This document shows, one piece after another, positions 36,828 through 49,120 of a DNA stretch of 64,000 nt. The DNA comes from Corvus cornix cornix (taxonomy: Eukaryota > Chordata > Aves > Passeriformes > Corvidae). The position numbers and the translations under genes are program-made. Each line of letters starts with the position of its first letter. Within the stretch, counting starts at the first letter, position 1. The notes beneath the pieces were generated by a model. It had not been told where the DNA came from. It saw only the letters and a program-made list of their open reading frames with translations, and did not search any database. The stretch spans positions 36,624,075-36,688,074 of the forward strand of contig NC_046332.1 of NCBI RefSeq assembly GCF_000738735.6. The letters run 5' to 3'.

Positions 36828-37340
36828 TGCTGGTTTGGGCTTGAGTGGAGTTGGTAACACACTGAAGAGTCACATCACACACACAGCATCAAGGCCTCTC
36901 CTCACTCTGCCCCTCTCAGCAAGCAGGGGCAAGTAGGATTTGGGAGGAGACAGAGCTTGGACAGCTGATCCCAACTGACCAAGGAGGTCTTCCATAATAC
37001 GTGGTGTCAGACTCAGCAATAAAAGCAGGGGGAAGTTGGAAGGAGAGACATTCTAAGTGGTGGCATTTGTCTTTCCAAGTAATCATTATGCATGATGCAG
37101 CGCTGCTTTCTTGGAGATGGCTGAAAACCTGCCTGATGATGGAAAATAGTGAACTAATTCCTTATTTTCATTTTGTTTGTGTGTGCATCTGCTACTTTCC
37201 CTTTTAAACTGTTGAATGAAAACCCACAAGTTTTCTCACTTTTACCCTTTTGATTCTCTCCCAGATCCCACTGGGGGCAGAGAGGGTAGTGAGCAAGTGG
37301 CTGTGTGGGGCTGAGCTTCCTACTAGGGCTAAACCACACA
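36828..37340 (+). mobile_element. Second solo LTR of the same ERVL-type family as 17803-18369
   Basis: The segment begins TGCTGGTTTGGGCTTGAGTG and ends GGCTAAACCACACA. Diagnostic blocks: GATCCCAACTGACCAAGGAG, a TATA-like AATAAAAG at 37018-37025, TTTCTTGGAGATGGCTGAAA, ACCTGCCTGATGATGGAAAA, CTTTTAAACTGTTGAATG (degraded polyA signal region), and AACCCACAAGTTTTCTCACT. The same family lies in opposite orientation at 17803-18369. Ends are approximate and I see no target-site duplication, indicating an old insertion. The 68-codon frame at 37001-37207 is LTR sequence. Confidence 0.85.
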
Positions 37341-40300
37341 TAAATACATACAACTTCAATAATGAAGCAGTTATTTATTGGCTGACACACCAACGATGGC
37401 TAAAATGCAAGGAGCTCCTAGCCTAAGCTTTGATTCACCACCCTAGTAAGTCACCTGAATACTCTTTGGTAGCCAGGCAGGCATGAATCAGAAGAAGGGG
37501 TGGCTTCTAGTTCTCACTGAAATGTCTTTTCCCATGTTGCTGAGTTTCCATTTTCCACCAACTTCGTCAGCTCCTTGTGTTTAGCTTTGGAATCTTATTT
37601 TTTGTAATATTGATATTTTCTCTCTCGAATTCTGCAATCTTCACCTCAACAACTTCTGTCTCTAATTTAACTTTGTTGTCTTCCGTGGGTCAGCTCTAGA
37701 CAGTTTCTCACAGTTCCTTTTCACAGCTTAGCTATTTCCTCTGAAGTCTGAGTCAAAGTTACACAGCTGGGCAATATCAGACCCCAGTCTTGGATCCTTA
37801 GACCACAGAAACAAAGCCATAGAAAGAAGTAAAAGGTTACAGAGTGTTTACAGACTGAAGAATATAGAGCATTTCTAGGAGAAAATTGAAGGGGAAAATG
37901 TATGGGGACTATGTAGATATACGTGTGGTGTTTCTCCTATCTGAACATAAATTTGGTGAGAGTTAGAATTAGAAAATTGGGAAATGTAATTTGTTGAGGA
38001 TAAGGAATAGTATCTTACATAGTTTGGGATGGAAGAAAAATCACCTGATGCTACCTTCCACAATGGTAAGAGACAATAAGAGAAAAGGAAAGATAGAGGA
38101 AAGGATTTGAAAAGTATGGACAGAAGGCGATTGTGTTTTCTATTATCGTGAAAAGGAAATGGCAGAAAAAAAGATAAAAGAATATATAGTCTGGGTAGAA
38201 TATAACCTTTGCTTCAATGTATTGAAAATAAGTGTGGTCAATGGAAAGCCTTCTACAGTAGTAGAAATGCAAATGCAAATTATACACATCAGAGACTTTG
38301 CCTATGAACAAAATGTAAGTCTTACAGGTGCCATGGAAAAAAGTCATCAGCACTGAGAGGCCTTTCCAAAAAGAAGGCCATATACTGCAGTCATTGGCAG
38401 TGGGAATTATATTTTAAGAGTGTCTGCTACTGACAAAGAGTAAATAATTGAAAAATTCAGTAAGGTAAACAATATCCAGATATTTGTGATGAGTTTATAC
38501 CAGGAGAGAACATTTGTGAGGAGATACTGAAATGACAGCTTGAAAACAAGCACTTTTCTTTAGGATTCATTGAAATCATAAAATTGATGTGTGGTAAGAG
38601 TTGTATTTCTACCCTTATACAGGAAAATGCTTATGAACCTGCCTAACCTCAAACATGTTTTTATATATCTCTTGGCACTATAGTCAGCAATCTGCAGCAA
38701 CTTGTCTTGTAATCCAGATCTGGAATTACCTGTCTCTGAGGGGACAATTCCTTGTTAATTTAAATAGAGTATACTGGGAGGATGGTAGCAGGAATAAGCA
38801 AAAAACTGTAGAAGGAATGGACAAAATCAGGGCTTCCAACCCAGGAAAAAATTAATATTCTCTATCCATTCTCCAGGTAATAATTCTGCATCATACTTCA
38901 TTACTGTCTGATTAGTATTCTTTTATCATGTTTTATGAGAGAGACTAATGTAATTATAGTTTAGCTGCATTAGTAAAAAACAAAAAAAAGGAAAATGATA
39001 TGATTCAATTAAAAATTATGCTAATTTGATAGGATGGAAAATTGCTTATGTAGGGTAAAAACTTATTACTAAGATATATTGGCTGTCCTCAGGAAAAGTT
39101 TCACAGTGCTTATGAGTATTTATTTTACAATAGTTCATTCCAAAACAAGGAACAGTCAAGGAAAAACATTTCTCTTGTAAAACATAACACCTCTCTCAAT
39201 TTATTATCAAGTTCAGTGGAACCAGTTCTAAGAAAGACCCTGGACTGGCAGTTTGGATATATTTAGCCTGCCTTGACACAGAGATACTGGAGCTCATTAC
39301 AGACAACCTGGTTTGCCTTTTAGGGGCAGGTAATACAACATCCACACGGACAAGCCTTGTTTCTTGACAGTTCTGATGAGTCCATGCCGAGCACAGGGCT
39401 AACTTGGTTCCACTACGTCTCTTTCCTTAGGCCTTGGAAGATTTAGAAGCTTTTCCTTGCGGGCAGGTTCAGGTACCACACACATTTGCTGTGCTTGGGG
39501 GAATGAGCACACTCTGTAGTTGTGTTGCACAGTTTTAAGGTTTTGTTTATCCTGTTTATAAGCGAATTCATGTAGGTCTACCAATAACCATGGTGTGTGA
39601 TCTTGATCATTCAGCCTTACATAAAGATGTGGTAACAATTTCTTAAACAACTGCATGCTCAGAAACATGCATATTATAGACACCTTGAATAACACTAAGC
39701 TACTTACTGCTAATGAGAAGCAAGATAGCATGAAAGATGATTACATTATGTTCTTCTGTAATTACTCAGTGTTCTATAATTCTGACTTTACATAAAATTA
39801 TTTTTATATATGCTTTTGTAGAAACTTTATTTCCATTGATTCATAGCTTATGCCTGGGTGTCAGCATGCCTTAAATATTTAATCTAGGATGTATTGTAGC
39901 TTGCAAAAGAAATAGAAAGGTATGAATTGAACAAAATATAGTTTTTCAAAAATCAAAATTTAACATTTCCTACTCTACATTACTTCCTTCCATTTCTGGG
40001 AGAAGAAAAACAAAGGAATTCTCCATGCAGGACAAACAGACTGTAGTTTCTTCTCTCAGTGGGAAAACTCAAATTAAGGCTTCCCACAGCAATATCATGC
40101 CATCAAGTGAAAGCACAGAGGATGGACTAACAGTGTGTTTGTTGTACGAGTTTCCACTTGGCGCAATACACCTAAATATTAACACCAAAAAATAAAACCA
40201 TGCAGACTTACAAACCAATCCTTTCAAGCCACCTGCAAAGTAAAACTTGACCTAATCTCTGTCAGCAAATCAGGAGAGTATTGATTGGACTAAGTGGCAT

Positions 40301-40929
40301 TTGAATCCGTTCCAAAAGACCTGGAAGTCTGGAGGCTATAGCACTCTCCTGTGACAGTGATCTTGCTTTAAAGATCATCTGTGAATAAGAAAGGAAAGAG
40401 ATTTGAACTTAGGTTTCCAGGAAAACCTAGTTTCCTTGGAAAAGAAGTTTCCTTAACTTCTAGGACGCATTCCAAATTTTGGTTTATAAAACTTGACTCT
40501 TCATATGAATCTATTTGCAGAGTGAAAACAAATTTGAGCAAAGTCTTCAGAGAACTGAAATATCTTTAATTGACAAATGCACTAATTTATACTAAAAAAG
40601 TCCGATATGAGTCCAGCTGGGTAGGATATATATCATTTAACACAAGATACCTGAGAGCTCAATGCTTAATCTAAAGCAATCCCCCTCTAGGGCTACTGGT
40701 GAGAACATTAATTTCAGAGGGCAATTTTTCCTGTCCAGCTCACACACCTCTTACACAACACTTTGAATATACCCTTGAAGTTCTTTTCAAATAGCAGTCA
40801 CTCAGATATGTCTCCTGTTGGTGGCTGATTACAAGGAAAACAAATATCACATAATGATTTTATCACTGCCCACCTTTATTACTAGAACCAGTAGTTTATT
40901 CGTCATTCAAGCTCCTTCTCCCCTTCAGA
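37341..40929. other. Unannotated non-coding stretch
   Basis: No recognisable exon. A 110-codon minus frame (39399-39731) and a 100-codon minus frame (38051-38353) exist without known domains. On the minus strand, GATAATAAATTGAG near 39205 is a polyA-like signal downstream of the first of these, which is weak support for a transcript or LTR. A weak MIR-like stretch (GTTACACAGCTGGG) lies near 37757. Confidence 0.45.
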
Positions 40930-41290
40930 GCTGCAATTCTTGGACTCATACAAACACAAAGGAACAAGACCGTCAGAACCACAAACAAATGGGCTTGAGC
41001 CCCCTTCACATCAGGAGGGAAAAGCTGAGGTGACAGACCTGGAAGAGAATGGAAGAAGGCATCTGCAAACCTGCACTGATCTCTCAGGGGACATTGACAT
41101 CTTGGAGTTCTCCAGGCTGTCAATTCTTGCTGCTCATCCATGAGATTGCCACCAATGACACTGCCAGGTATGACCTCAAGAATGTCAAGAGTGACCACAG
41201 ACATCTGGAGATGACGTCAAGGCATCTCCAGCTCTCTGAGTTGGTTTTCATTCTTTCTCTCTCACACCCACTCTGTTAGTAGGAAGAGTA
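40930..41290 (+). mobile_element. CR1 LINE ORF1 fragment with esterase (SGNH-type) domain
   Basis: A frame at 41049-41279 contains FLLLIHEIATNDTARYDLKN followed by VKSDHRHL and, near its end, LVFILSL. In CR1 ORF1 of birds and reptiles the esterase-like domain carries a related block of the form LLLIHVGTNDTARYDLK with downstream AQVVFSSILP. The conserved GTND (SGNH block III) is altered here to ATND with a local insertion. The preceding part (about 40930-41100) is probably the ORF1 linker and is less certain. This is an internal ORF1 scrap of a retrotransposon, not a host esterase gene. It was identified from memory of the family, not by search. Confidence 0.72.
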
Positions 41291-41739
41291 GGTGCCTTCA
41301 ATACTGTCATCTGAAGCTGGCAAACATTGTTTCAGTTTCTGTTTGACTGCAAGGGAAAGGCTACTTCTGACAAACAGCTGAAGTTTGCACTGCAATTGGC
41401 TGTTCTGGTGGAGCTGTCAGGTGGGGCCATCACCCCAGATTTAAGATCTCTTGAAGATCTCTCTGCAGGGCAGTCCAAAAATTCAAACAAGGACCTTTTA
41501 AAACACCTGCTATAATTTGCCTCCAACTGCTAAGTCCGTATATCTGTTGGAAAGATGGAGGACAATAAGCACACTGATTTCTACATGATCAGCAGGATTA
41601 AAATCTGTCTATATGCTCTTTTCTATCAAATTAAGTGCAAAAGTGTGATAAGGTTACTGTATATTGTTCCTGTCAACATAATTCTGAATAGGAAGGATTT
41701 CATTCATTATTTGTAGATTGCTGCTTTATAATTATATCT
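41291..41739. other. Unannotated stretch between CR1 ORF1 scrap and AT-rich block
   Basis: Frames of 62 and 64 codons overlap on opposite strands at 41327-41526. Neither is recognisable. Part of this could still be CR1 ORF1 sequence. Confidence 0.4.
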
Positions 41740-42150
41740 TAATTGACTTGATCACCAACTTGAACACTTAATATTACAGTATCATTAGCCCATTTATTAT
41801 TCATCTAAATCACACAATTACAGCAATTAAATTGGTTGCCTTTTAAACACTTGGTTCAGCGATCTTTAATTAGATCTATGAGCTGAATTACATGGAAAAG
41901 GTGCTAAATGTTACAACTGTAGTGAAGGGGTTTATTTGCCATATTATATGGGACTGATTTAGATAAATGTCATACGTATTAAAACATGCTGCCTCCCTGA
42001 TGCTTTCTGGTTACCTAGTGATTCAGGGACTACACTCTAAATAGCATGGTAGGAAGCTTCATCTTTTTAAAAACCCATTATAGGCTAAATCTAAAAGGAC
42101 CATAAACATAATGAAGCAATTCAAATGCAGAGTTTAACTTGCAATATAGT
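41740..42150. other. Candidate conserved non-coding element (AT-rich, homeodomain-like sites)
   Basis: The block contains repeated ATTA/TAAT cores in varied contexts (TTAATTGACTTGATCACC, GCAATTAAATTGG, CTTTAATTAGATC), no simple repeats, no transposon signature and no ORF. This texture is typical of vertebrate developmental enhancers that are deeply conserved. Conservation cannot be seen from one sequence, so this is a suggestion only. Confidence 0.3.
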
Positions 42151-42599
42151 AAATGTTTAGTGGGTTTTTTTCTGTCATTCATTTTCACAGAAGAGAAAAT
42201 CCTGGTTTCATGTCAACAGGCTAGACACACATCTTTAGACCCTTCCTGCATTCTCCCAGCTCTTAGTTTCCATGCATCCTATTCTTCTGTTTTCAGAAAC
42301 TAAATTTATAGTGTGCTAGGCAAGAATTTTCACTTTAAATACATATAAAGAAACAGAGAGTTTAGTACAAACCTTTCTTTTTCCACAAACACACCAGCTC
42401 AGTATTTCCTCTCAGTCCAATGGCCAAATCCAAGGTACAGAGAATGAAGCAGGAAATGTAATTATGCTTCTGTATAAATTCATGATTTGTTTAAATTTGT
42501 CTTAAAATCTTGAGTACAGCTATAATCCCCTAATCTCTAACAAAATAGTAGAACTGTAAAACATTGAAGGAAGAATGATCAAAAATCTGTACCTTTGTT
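42151..42599. other. Unannotated non-coding stretch
   Basis: Nothing recognisable; ordinary AT-rich sequence up to the ancient CR1 relic. Confidence 0.5.
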
Positions 42600-42860
42600 T
42601 CCTCCCATATGGGGAAGAACTGAGTCACGAAGGATCTTCAGTCTGGAAAAGAGATGATCCAGAGGAGATATACTACAGATCTATAAAATCCTGAAAAGCA
42701 TGAAGAAGATGAATAAAAACTCATTATTCATTTTACCTTCTAATACAAGAAGAATAGTAGGAGCTATTAGTCAAAGTTAGTTGAAGCAAGATGCAAAACC
42801 AAATAACCAAGCAAGACAGAAGACAGGATGCATGACAGACTTCCTACTTTGTCCAAACAG
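42600..42860 (+). mobile_element. Ancient CR1-type LINE relic
   Basis: CTTCAGTCTGGAAAAGAGAT, GAGGAGATATACTACAGATC, TATAAAATCCTGAA, GAAGATGAATAAAAACTCAT and TAATACAAGAAGAAT follow the order of blocks in old CR1 subfamilies (cttcagtctggaaaagag, gaggggatatgatcgaggtc, tataaaatcatgaa, acaagaactag). It is heavily diverged. A 24-bp segment at 42776-42799 is repeated exactly in inverted orientation at 43194-43217. Confidence 0.65.
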
Positions 42861-43029
42861 ATTGCTTCAAGGAGGACAGGGACATAAGGCATCCAAAACA
42901 TATTACAGTGTTTCTTAGCAAAACTGTTTGCTTTTGTTTACTTGGGATTTTTGGTTTTTTGTTTTGTCTTTTTCTTTTTTTTGGTTTAGATCATGTGCGA
43001 ATACAGATTTTGTGGAAAAAAATCTTTTA

Positions 43030-43225
43030 AAAATTGTCCATTAAAACATTTAGCTTTCTACACTGCATAATAATGGATCCTTCCTCCAACTGCTTCTCCA
43101 GTTTCCTCCAAAGCATTTTGTTTTCATTGTATTCATTGGCAAGGGGTTCCATATGTCTGCTGCCCTTTCATGAATAACCATTTCCTCTGGCTTGTTTTGC
43201 ATCTTGCTTCAACTAACCAGTCAGA
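43030..43225 (-). mobile_element. Second ancient CR1-type LINE relic, inverted
   Basis: Read on the minus strand, GAAGCAAGATGCAAAACAAG is followed by GACATATGGAACCCCTTGCC and GGAGGAAGGATCCATTATTA. This parallels the old CR1 order (aagcaggttcaaaacaaat, ctgtggaattccttgcc, gaggataggtccatcaatgg). It faces the 42600-42860 copy. The 62-codon frame starting at 43170 overlaps its edge and is not a gene. Confidence 0.6.
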
Positions 43226-46200
43226 AGAGGGACACAGAAAAAAACCCTTTCTGCTGAAAAATTACCTTGTACAGAAAAAATTATTAGGAATATTCCCATT
43301 CCTTCATCAGAATCTATATTTTATTATATTTTGCTGCAAATTCAGCATTTCCTAAGTTCTGAAAGGCTGAATAATGTGATAATCAATGGATATATGGTCA
43401 ACCACAAGCTAATATAGAGTTTTGGTTTTTGATTTCCATATTATCTTGAATGGTCTACATAATCTACTCTGTTTCACCTCTCCTTACATAGAGTAGGGAT
43501 AATATTTCACTGTTTCCCATGGATATGAGGGAACAAAAATCCTTAATGAATAAGAAGTGTCCAGGTCTTATGCTGATGATCACACAAATGCTTAGCAGGA
43601 TAATAGAGTATTCTGGCTGTGCTCTCTTAATGAAACAATTAACAATTCAAAAAAGCCAATGATGAACTTTAAGCAATGAATAGAACTAATAGCAGTAAAT
43701 TTCAGAAAATCTTTGATAACATTCTCAAACTGCAAAATGAAGAGTATCAAATCATTAACTGGGAAGTTAATTAGAAGTGATGCAATAATACAGGGAATGT
43801 GATAGGTGAGATCATTATAAGGAGTCTGGTGATATAAAGGTTCTCAAAATCAGGTTAATTTTTCTACTATTGAATGATAAAAGGAAAAAACCTGCTTTAT
43901 TAAATTTCTTAACTAAGACTTATCCAACAAAACAGTACAACAAAAACTGATAGATCACAAGAGTGATATCTAAGACTAGGAGCATTTCAAACAACCTCAG
44001 GTTAATTCAAGCTGTATTTCGACTAATAACACATATCCACCTCTTTTTTCCCCAACACCTTGTAACCTTCTTCTAGGACTTGGGATGGGATTCTCTACTG
44101 ATGTCTCTACTGTGTCGTTTCAGAAAAGTCTTTATCAGATTAATATTTCAACATAATTTCCCCATAATTTTCTTTTTTCCATTGTGTCTATCATTTCTTT
44201 TGTAGAAAGAAGGTCAAAGCAAACATCAAAATTCCGTTTATCTGTTTGCATTTTGCACTGCAGCCTTTCCACTGTGACTTACAGACTATGCTACCAATGA
44301 AAAGGGTCTGTGAACTAAATCCTGGCTTCAAGGGCAAGAGGTACTAATTATCTTCCACTTACTTTTGTTAGCCCTCTTTATAGATGGGTTTTTTTGCAGA
44401 TGGGGAAAGTGAAGATCTTTTACTGACTTTGCTCCATCTAACAGTGGAGATATATCCTCTTCCTAACCTTATTGCTGTTTATTTTTTAAAAGTCCTTATT
44501 AAAAAAAAATCCACATTTTTATGAGCACATTCACTGCAGTAAGAGTGCCTACACAAAGTTAGGGAAGTATATGCAAGACAAGGTTTATAAAATCTATGTA
44601 AACTGAAGAAGATTCTTGTCATAAGATTTTTATGAGTCAACTGTGTACTCATAAAAGCATTTGCTTAATTAATTAAAAAGAAGTGAGTAAAGTTGTACAG
44701 CAAGAAGATTTAAATTCCTTCAATATGGTTTCATGCACATTGGAACTTCCACTTTTTTTTCTTTCCCTCACAGAAATTTTGGCGTAACTCATATATATGT
44801 GTAATTTTACACAGGTAGCCCACTATCATTCAAACAGTCATGTGAATAGGAGCTCTTCAACATATTAAAAAAAAAAAAAAAGAAAATTTTGAATGCATTG
44901 ACTTTCATGTTTCCTTATATTTAGACATTTTGCTAGTTATAAAAAGTTTCTTCAAGCAGCACGTCACATAACACACTTCAGCATCTGTAGATTAATACAA
45001 AAAAATACTAAAATATCAACAGGATATGTAGTCTCATTAATTTCTCTCAGAACCCATACTTTTAACTACCTGCTTCTTTAGCTACCCTGCTGGTGTTTCT
45101 AACAGGATAATTCTTACCAGCTGGCCTATGTAGATTTTGAAATTGCCCTGCAGAAGTGTCTTTCTCTCTCTCCCAAGCTCCCTACTAAGATATGAGTGAT
45201 TCCATTCTAGTTTTAGGTACTTTTTTATATATTTATTGTCACCTGGAAGGAATAGAAGCCAGAAACCTTTCTTTACCTAGAATACCTCAATAGAAGACTT
45301 GCTTAGGCATTTGCTCATATTCACTTTGTTTTCTCTAAAACTCAGCTACAGCTGTAACCATGTAAAGGTATAAACTTCCCTAAATAGTTTCTCTATGCAG
45401 CAAGATTTTCTGTGAATTTCATCTTTCAGTCATCAATGTAAGGATTAGTATGGATTAACTGATAAGAGCACTAGTGCGTTCCTATTTGAAACCAAAAGGA
45501 GCATGTGGACTTATTTACAGCCCACAGCATTTTGGCAGTGATCCTGCCATCATTCTGAGCTATTTTGTATTCTATCTAGGACCAACAGCTGTGTTTATTC
45601 ATTTGCCTTCAGCTGTTCAGGGGTCACTGGGACAGGATGGTATTTTCATCTTTAAATATTGATGCAGAGTTAAGCTACAAAAGTAAAGGTCTCAAGTCCC
45701 TGCTTCCTTCAGAGGATTCAAACTTTTGGGAAGCTCTGGAGATGAAGGATAACTCTGAGGTTATCTTTAAGGGGTTTGGCCTGAAAAAGCGTAACCTGAA
45801 GCTAGGTAATGAGCAGAATAAGAAATCTTCTCCCAAGAAACTAAGAATGTGGTGTGCAGTAGTCCAGTGGTGTTCCTGCCACCTGTCCATAGTGTTAATC
45901 AGCAGGGACAACTATGTCATGTAAAGTAGTGGCCCTCATCAAAGGATAATCAGGATGTCAATGCTAATACAGAAGCAAAGACCTCGAAGATCTACTCAAG
46001 CCCAGTGATCATTCATAGTGCAAACATATGGATGGTTGCTGCAGAATTCCCTAATATATTTACCATTACTTAGCCACCATGCCTGTTTGAAAGGCCACAA
46101 CTCCCCATGCCTGTTTGAAAGCAGTCTTTGGTCTCCCACAGAGGTTTCAGTTAATACTTTGCTTCTGGTCTCGTTAGATCTGATCTAATCATGTGTATTT

Positions 46201-48879
46201 TTTATTTCCTTCTATGATTCATGGGAAGTATTTATGCATCAGTTGTTGCATTTTCATGTTCAGTGAACAAAAAGTAGTGTCCTTTGAGTGACCTCATGTC
46301 CCCTCTACCCTGCCTCCAAGTGATAAAAACAGCTACCACTCCGCTTGACTTGCAGAACAACTGGATGAGATGTTTGCTTCTAGGAGGCTACTTGTCTTTT
46401 ACTGACTTTCCTACCTTCCTTCATTTTACAGCTTCCACTTTCATACCGTCAGAGTAAGACTGGGCTGGTCTCTTGCCTCAGTCAGAAAAAGAAGTTATCC
46501 CTTTCCAGGGGTGCACAGACATATGACTCCACCAGTGGATTACACAAACGCATAACTTGAAGTTTCCCCTCTCCTTACTTGCAATTCTATTTTCTGTACC
46601 TCCTGAACCCTCATAGGGATGAAATGGCTTTCAGTGTTATAATGGTTCAAAAAGAGGCAAAATGGAGCCAGTAAGCTACCCATTTCAAACTGCTTTCTCT
46701 AAGGAATACCTGAAGTCCTGTCCTCAACTAACTGCAGTACAGAACACCTCTGAACTGGCAGTGCAGGACCTCTCACTGCTTACAGCCACTGCTAGAGAGA
46801 CTGATGCACACAGACTCCTTCTGTACATGCACATAATTTGAAAATTAGTGGCTGAAGGGCTCTTCACTCCTGTGCGGAAGAAGTTACGATGCTATCTTTA
46901 GGTTGACTGGAAACCTCTGCCCCTGCAACAGCAAAACAAATAATCCTCTAACCTATTGTGCTGTTTAGTGGTATGTAAAAATGGACAAGACTAGCATTTT
47001 TATTTTTCTCTGAGGACACCTGAACTAGATATCACTCAATATCTTTGTGTGCTCCAACAAAGTAGAGGGAAAAATCAAAAGCAAAGATATATTCAAAACT
47101 CTTCACTTTTTGAAATTTGAAAATGGAGTGGAAAAGAGAAGGGCATTCGAGTTTAAGTGTATCTGAAAAACCTGCAGACATGGTCTTTGCCATACCCACC
47201 AATCTGGCCAAGAAAGAGCAAAGAAGGATCTTTAAGTGGTGCCAGCAACCAAATGAAAATATAACTTGGAGACATTTTCAATATTGTGAAAAATATTTAA
47301 TCAGAGTACCTTTTCCCCCAGTCCTCTTCCCTCTTCACCCCACAGCTTTAAGTAGCAACAGTTCCACCTGTCTCAGAGATATCTCCTACACAATCCACCA
47401 GCTGTGGGAGCACCATTTCCTTCCACATGGCATTAGATACAGAAGCTTCTGCACCTTCATTTCTGAATTTCTTTTGCCAGTGAAAAGCAATGTTTTCTCT
47501 CAAGGTTTTACAATCCCCATGGTTCCTCAACAGTGGCTAGGAAAAGAACAAAAAAAAAAGGTAGACAAATAAATATAAATTAACACAGCAGCTACAAAGT
47601 GATATTAAAGAATAATTGCAATAAAATTCAAGGTTGACCTCAGGTATCTTCTTCCAGAGACTTTCCAATATCTTCCACATGGCATCACAGAAAAATCTCA
47701 CAGTACCAACAATCCAATAGGAGGGGAAAAAAGCCACTGCTGCCCTACCTACCTGCCAGGCAATCCATGTAACAAAAGTCCCCGTATCCTTTGAGGAAAA
47801 TCAGTGCAAAGTAATAACCTTCTTTATTGTCCCAGTAGACAGGCCTTAAAAATAAAGCCTAGGACTTGGTTCTTAAACTTCTTTGTTAGGTTCATTTTGT
47901 TGGCAAGTTTCTTACAATAGTTATCTTTTGCAAGTCAAGACAGTCTGTAAGCACAAGATATAAATGGCTAGAAGCCCCCCTCCCAAGGTAGCAATTTTTG
48001 GAAGTTTTTGTTGACAAAGATTTCAGACTGTCTTAAAGATTACTCAAATATCTTTTGGCTGTCTAGTTACAATTACAGCTCTCCTCTGTCTATTTTTTCA
48101 ATAGGAGGCTGATCAATAGGCTTTTGTTTACTCAAATATCTGAAAATATCTGAGGAGAGAGCATCATCTGTATGGTAAGAAAAATCTGTTGCACAGTTCA
48201 AAGGAAACTACAGTGCCTGACCATCTGTGGAACTTCATGCTCTCATTTCACCTCTCTAACCGTCCATTTCCCCTCCCACATTTTATTTTGTCTCCCAGTC
48301 TGGAGAGTTCTTTGTGATGGACTGACAGTGTGACTAAATAATGCCTAGTAAAACAAATTTCCTGTCTTGTGGAAGTCCCAGTACACTATTTTAATATACC
48401 AAGCAATAACTATGGCATTTGTTATTAACAATGGAAATTCTACTTTCCTTATTTCCCATGATAAAGGTTGTATGTTTGTAAGTACTTCAATGATTTTTCA
48501 CCTAAAACCTGAAGAATAATATCTAGATTCCTACCTAACATACTTGTTTCTGAAAAATTATCCTAATTCCATTAATTCAGCTTCATTGCCAAATTTTGAA
48601 ACACACAAACAAAATTGCTTTCATTCTTCATTCTATTCACTCTTGGAAAAATATGTTTGTGCACTCAAATACTGTTACATAATTTGTTAGAGGAGTTTTA
48701 CAGGTCCTTTTGAAAGTGTGACCTTTAATGCTGCTGTGCTTGGGAGAAAAATGTCAAGTTTTAGTATTCATTTTTTTAGTTAGCATAAATAGCAATACAC
48801 TGACAGGGAAAGATACACTTTGACTGAACAAAAAAAAAAAGTTAAATTTCCAAGTAAAATATGGGAACTTTTGCCTAAA
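43226..48879. other. Long unannotated non-coding stretch
   Basis: No recognisable gene or transposon. A 151-codon frame (47117-47572, +) is the longest in the window but shows no recognisable domain. A 16-base A run lies at about 44867-44882. CATGCCTGTTTGAAAG occurs twice, 28 bases apart, at about 46078 and 46106. Confidence 0.5.
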
Positions 48880-49120
48880 TGAAGGGGCTGTCAAACTTTA
48901 AAGAACAACAACAACTCATCTGCTGGGTGAAAGAGACAGACTGTCTCATGCAATTCTGGAGTGAGCATTAAATCACGTATGCCAGAGGTGCAGATGGTTG
49001 TTTAACCTGTCTCTAGCAAAATAACCTTTCCAGCAATTTCATTTTACAGACGTGGGTTAATTGTTGCCTACTTAGTTGCACATGCTAAAGGCTAAATAAA
49101 ATCACCACCAGAGATACAGA
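48880..49120. other. Second candidate conserved non-coding block
   Basis: Unique sequence with GGGGCTGTCAAACTTTAAAG, GCATTAAATCACGTATGCC and GGGTTAATTGTTGCC, without repeat texture or ORF. It resembles conserved enhancer sequence, but this cannot be judged without alignment. Confidence 0.22.

Noticed and set aside
39399..39731. 110-codon minus frame followed by a polyA-like signal
   Set aside because: No domain, splice signals or repeat family could be recognised; the polyA-like hexamer is expected often in AT-rich DNA.
47421..47690. TTCCACATGGCAT occurring twice about 255 bases apart
   Set aside because: The similarity does not extend beyond the short word, so chance is likely.
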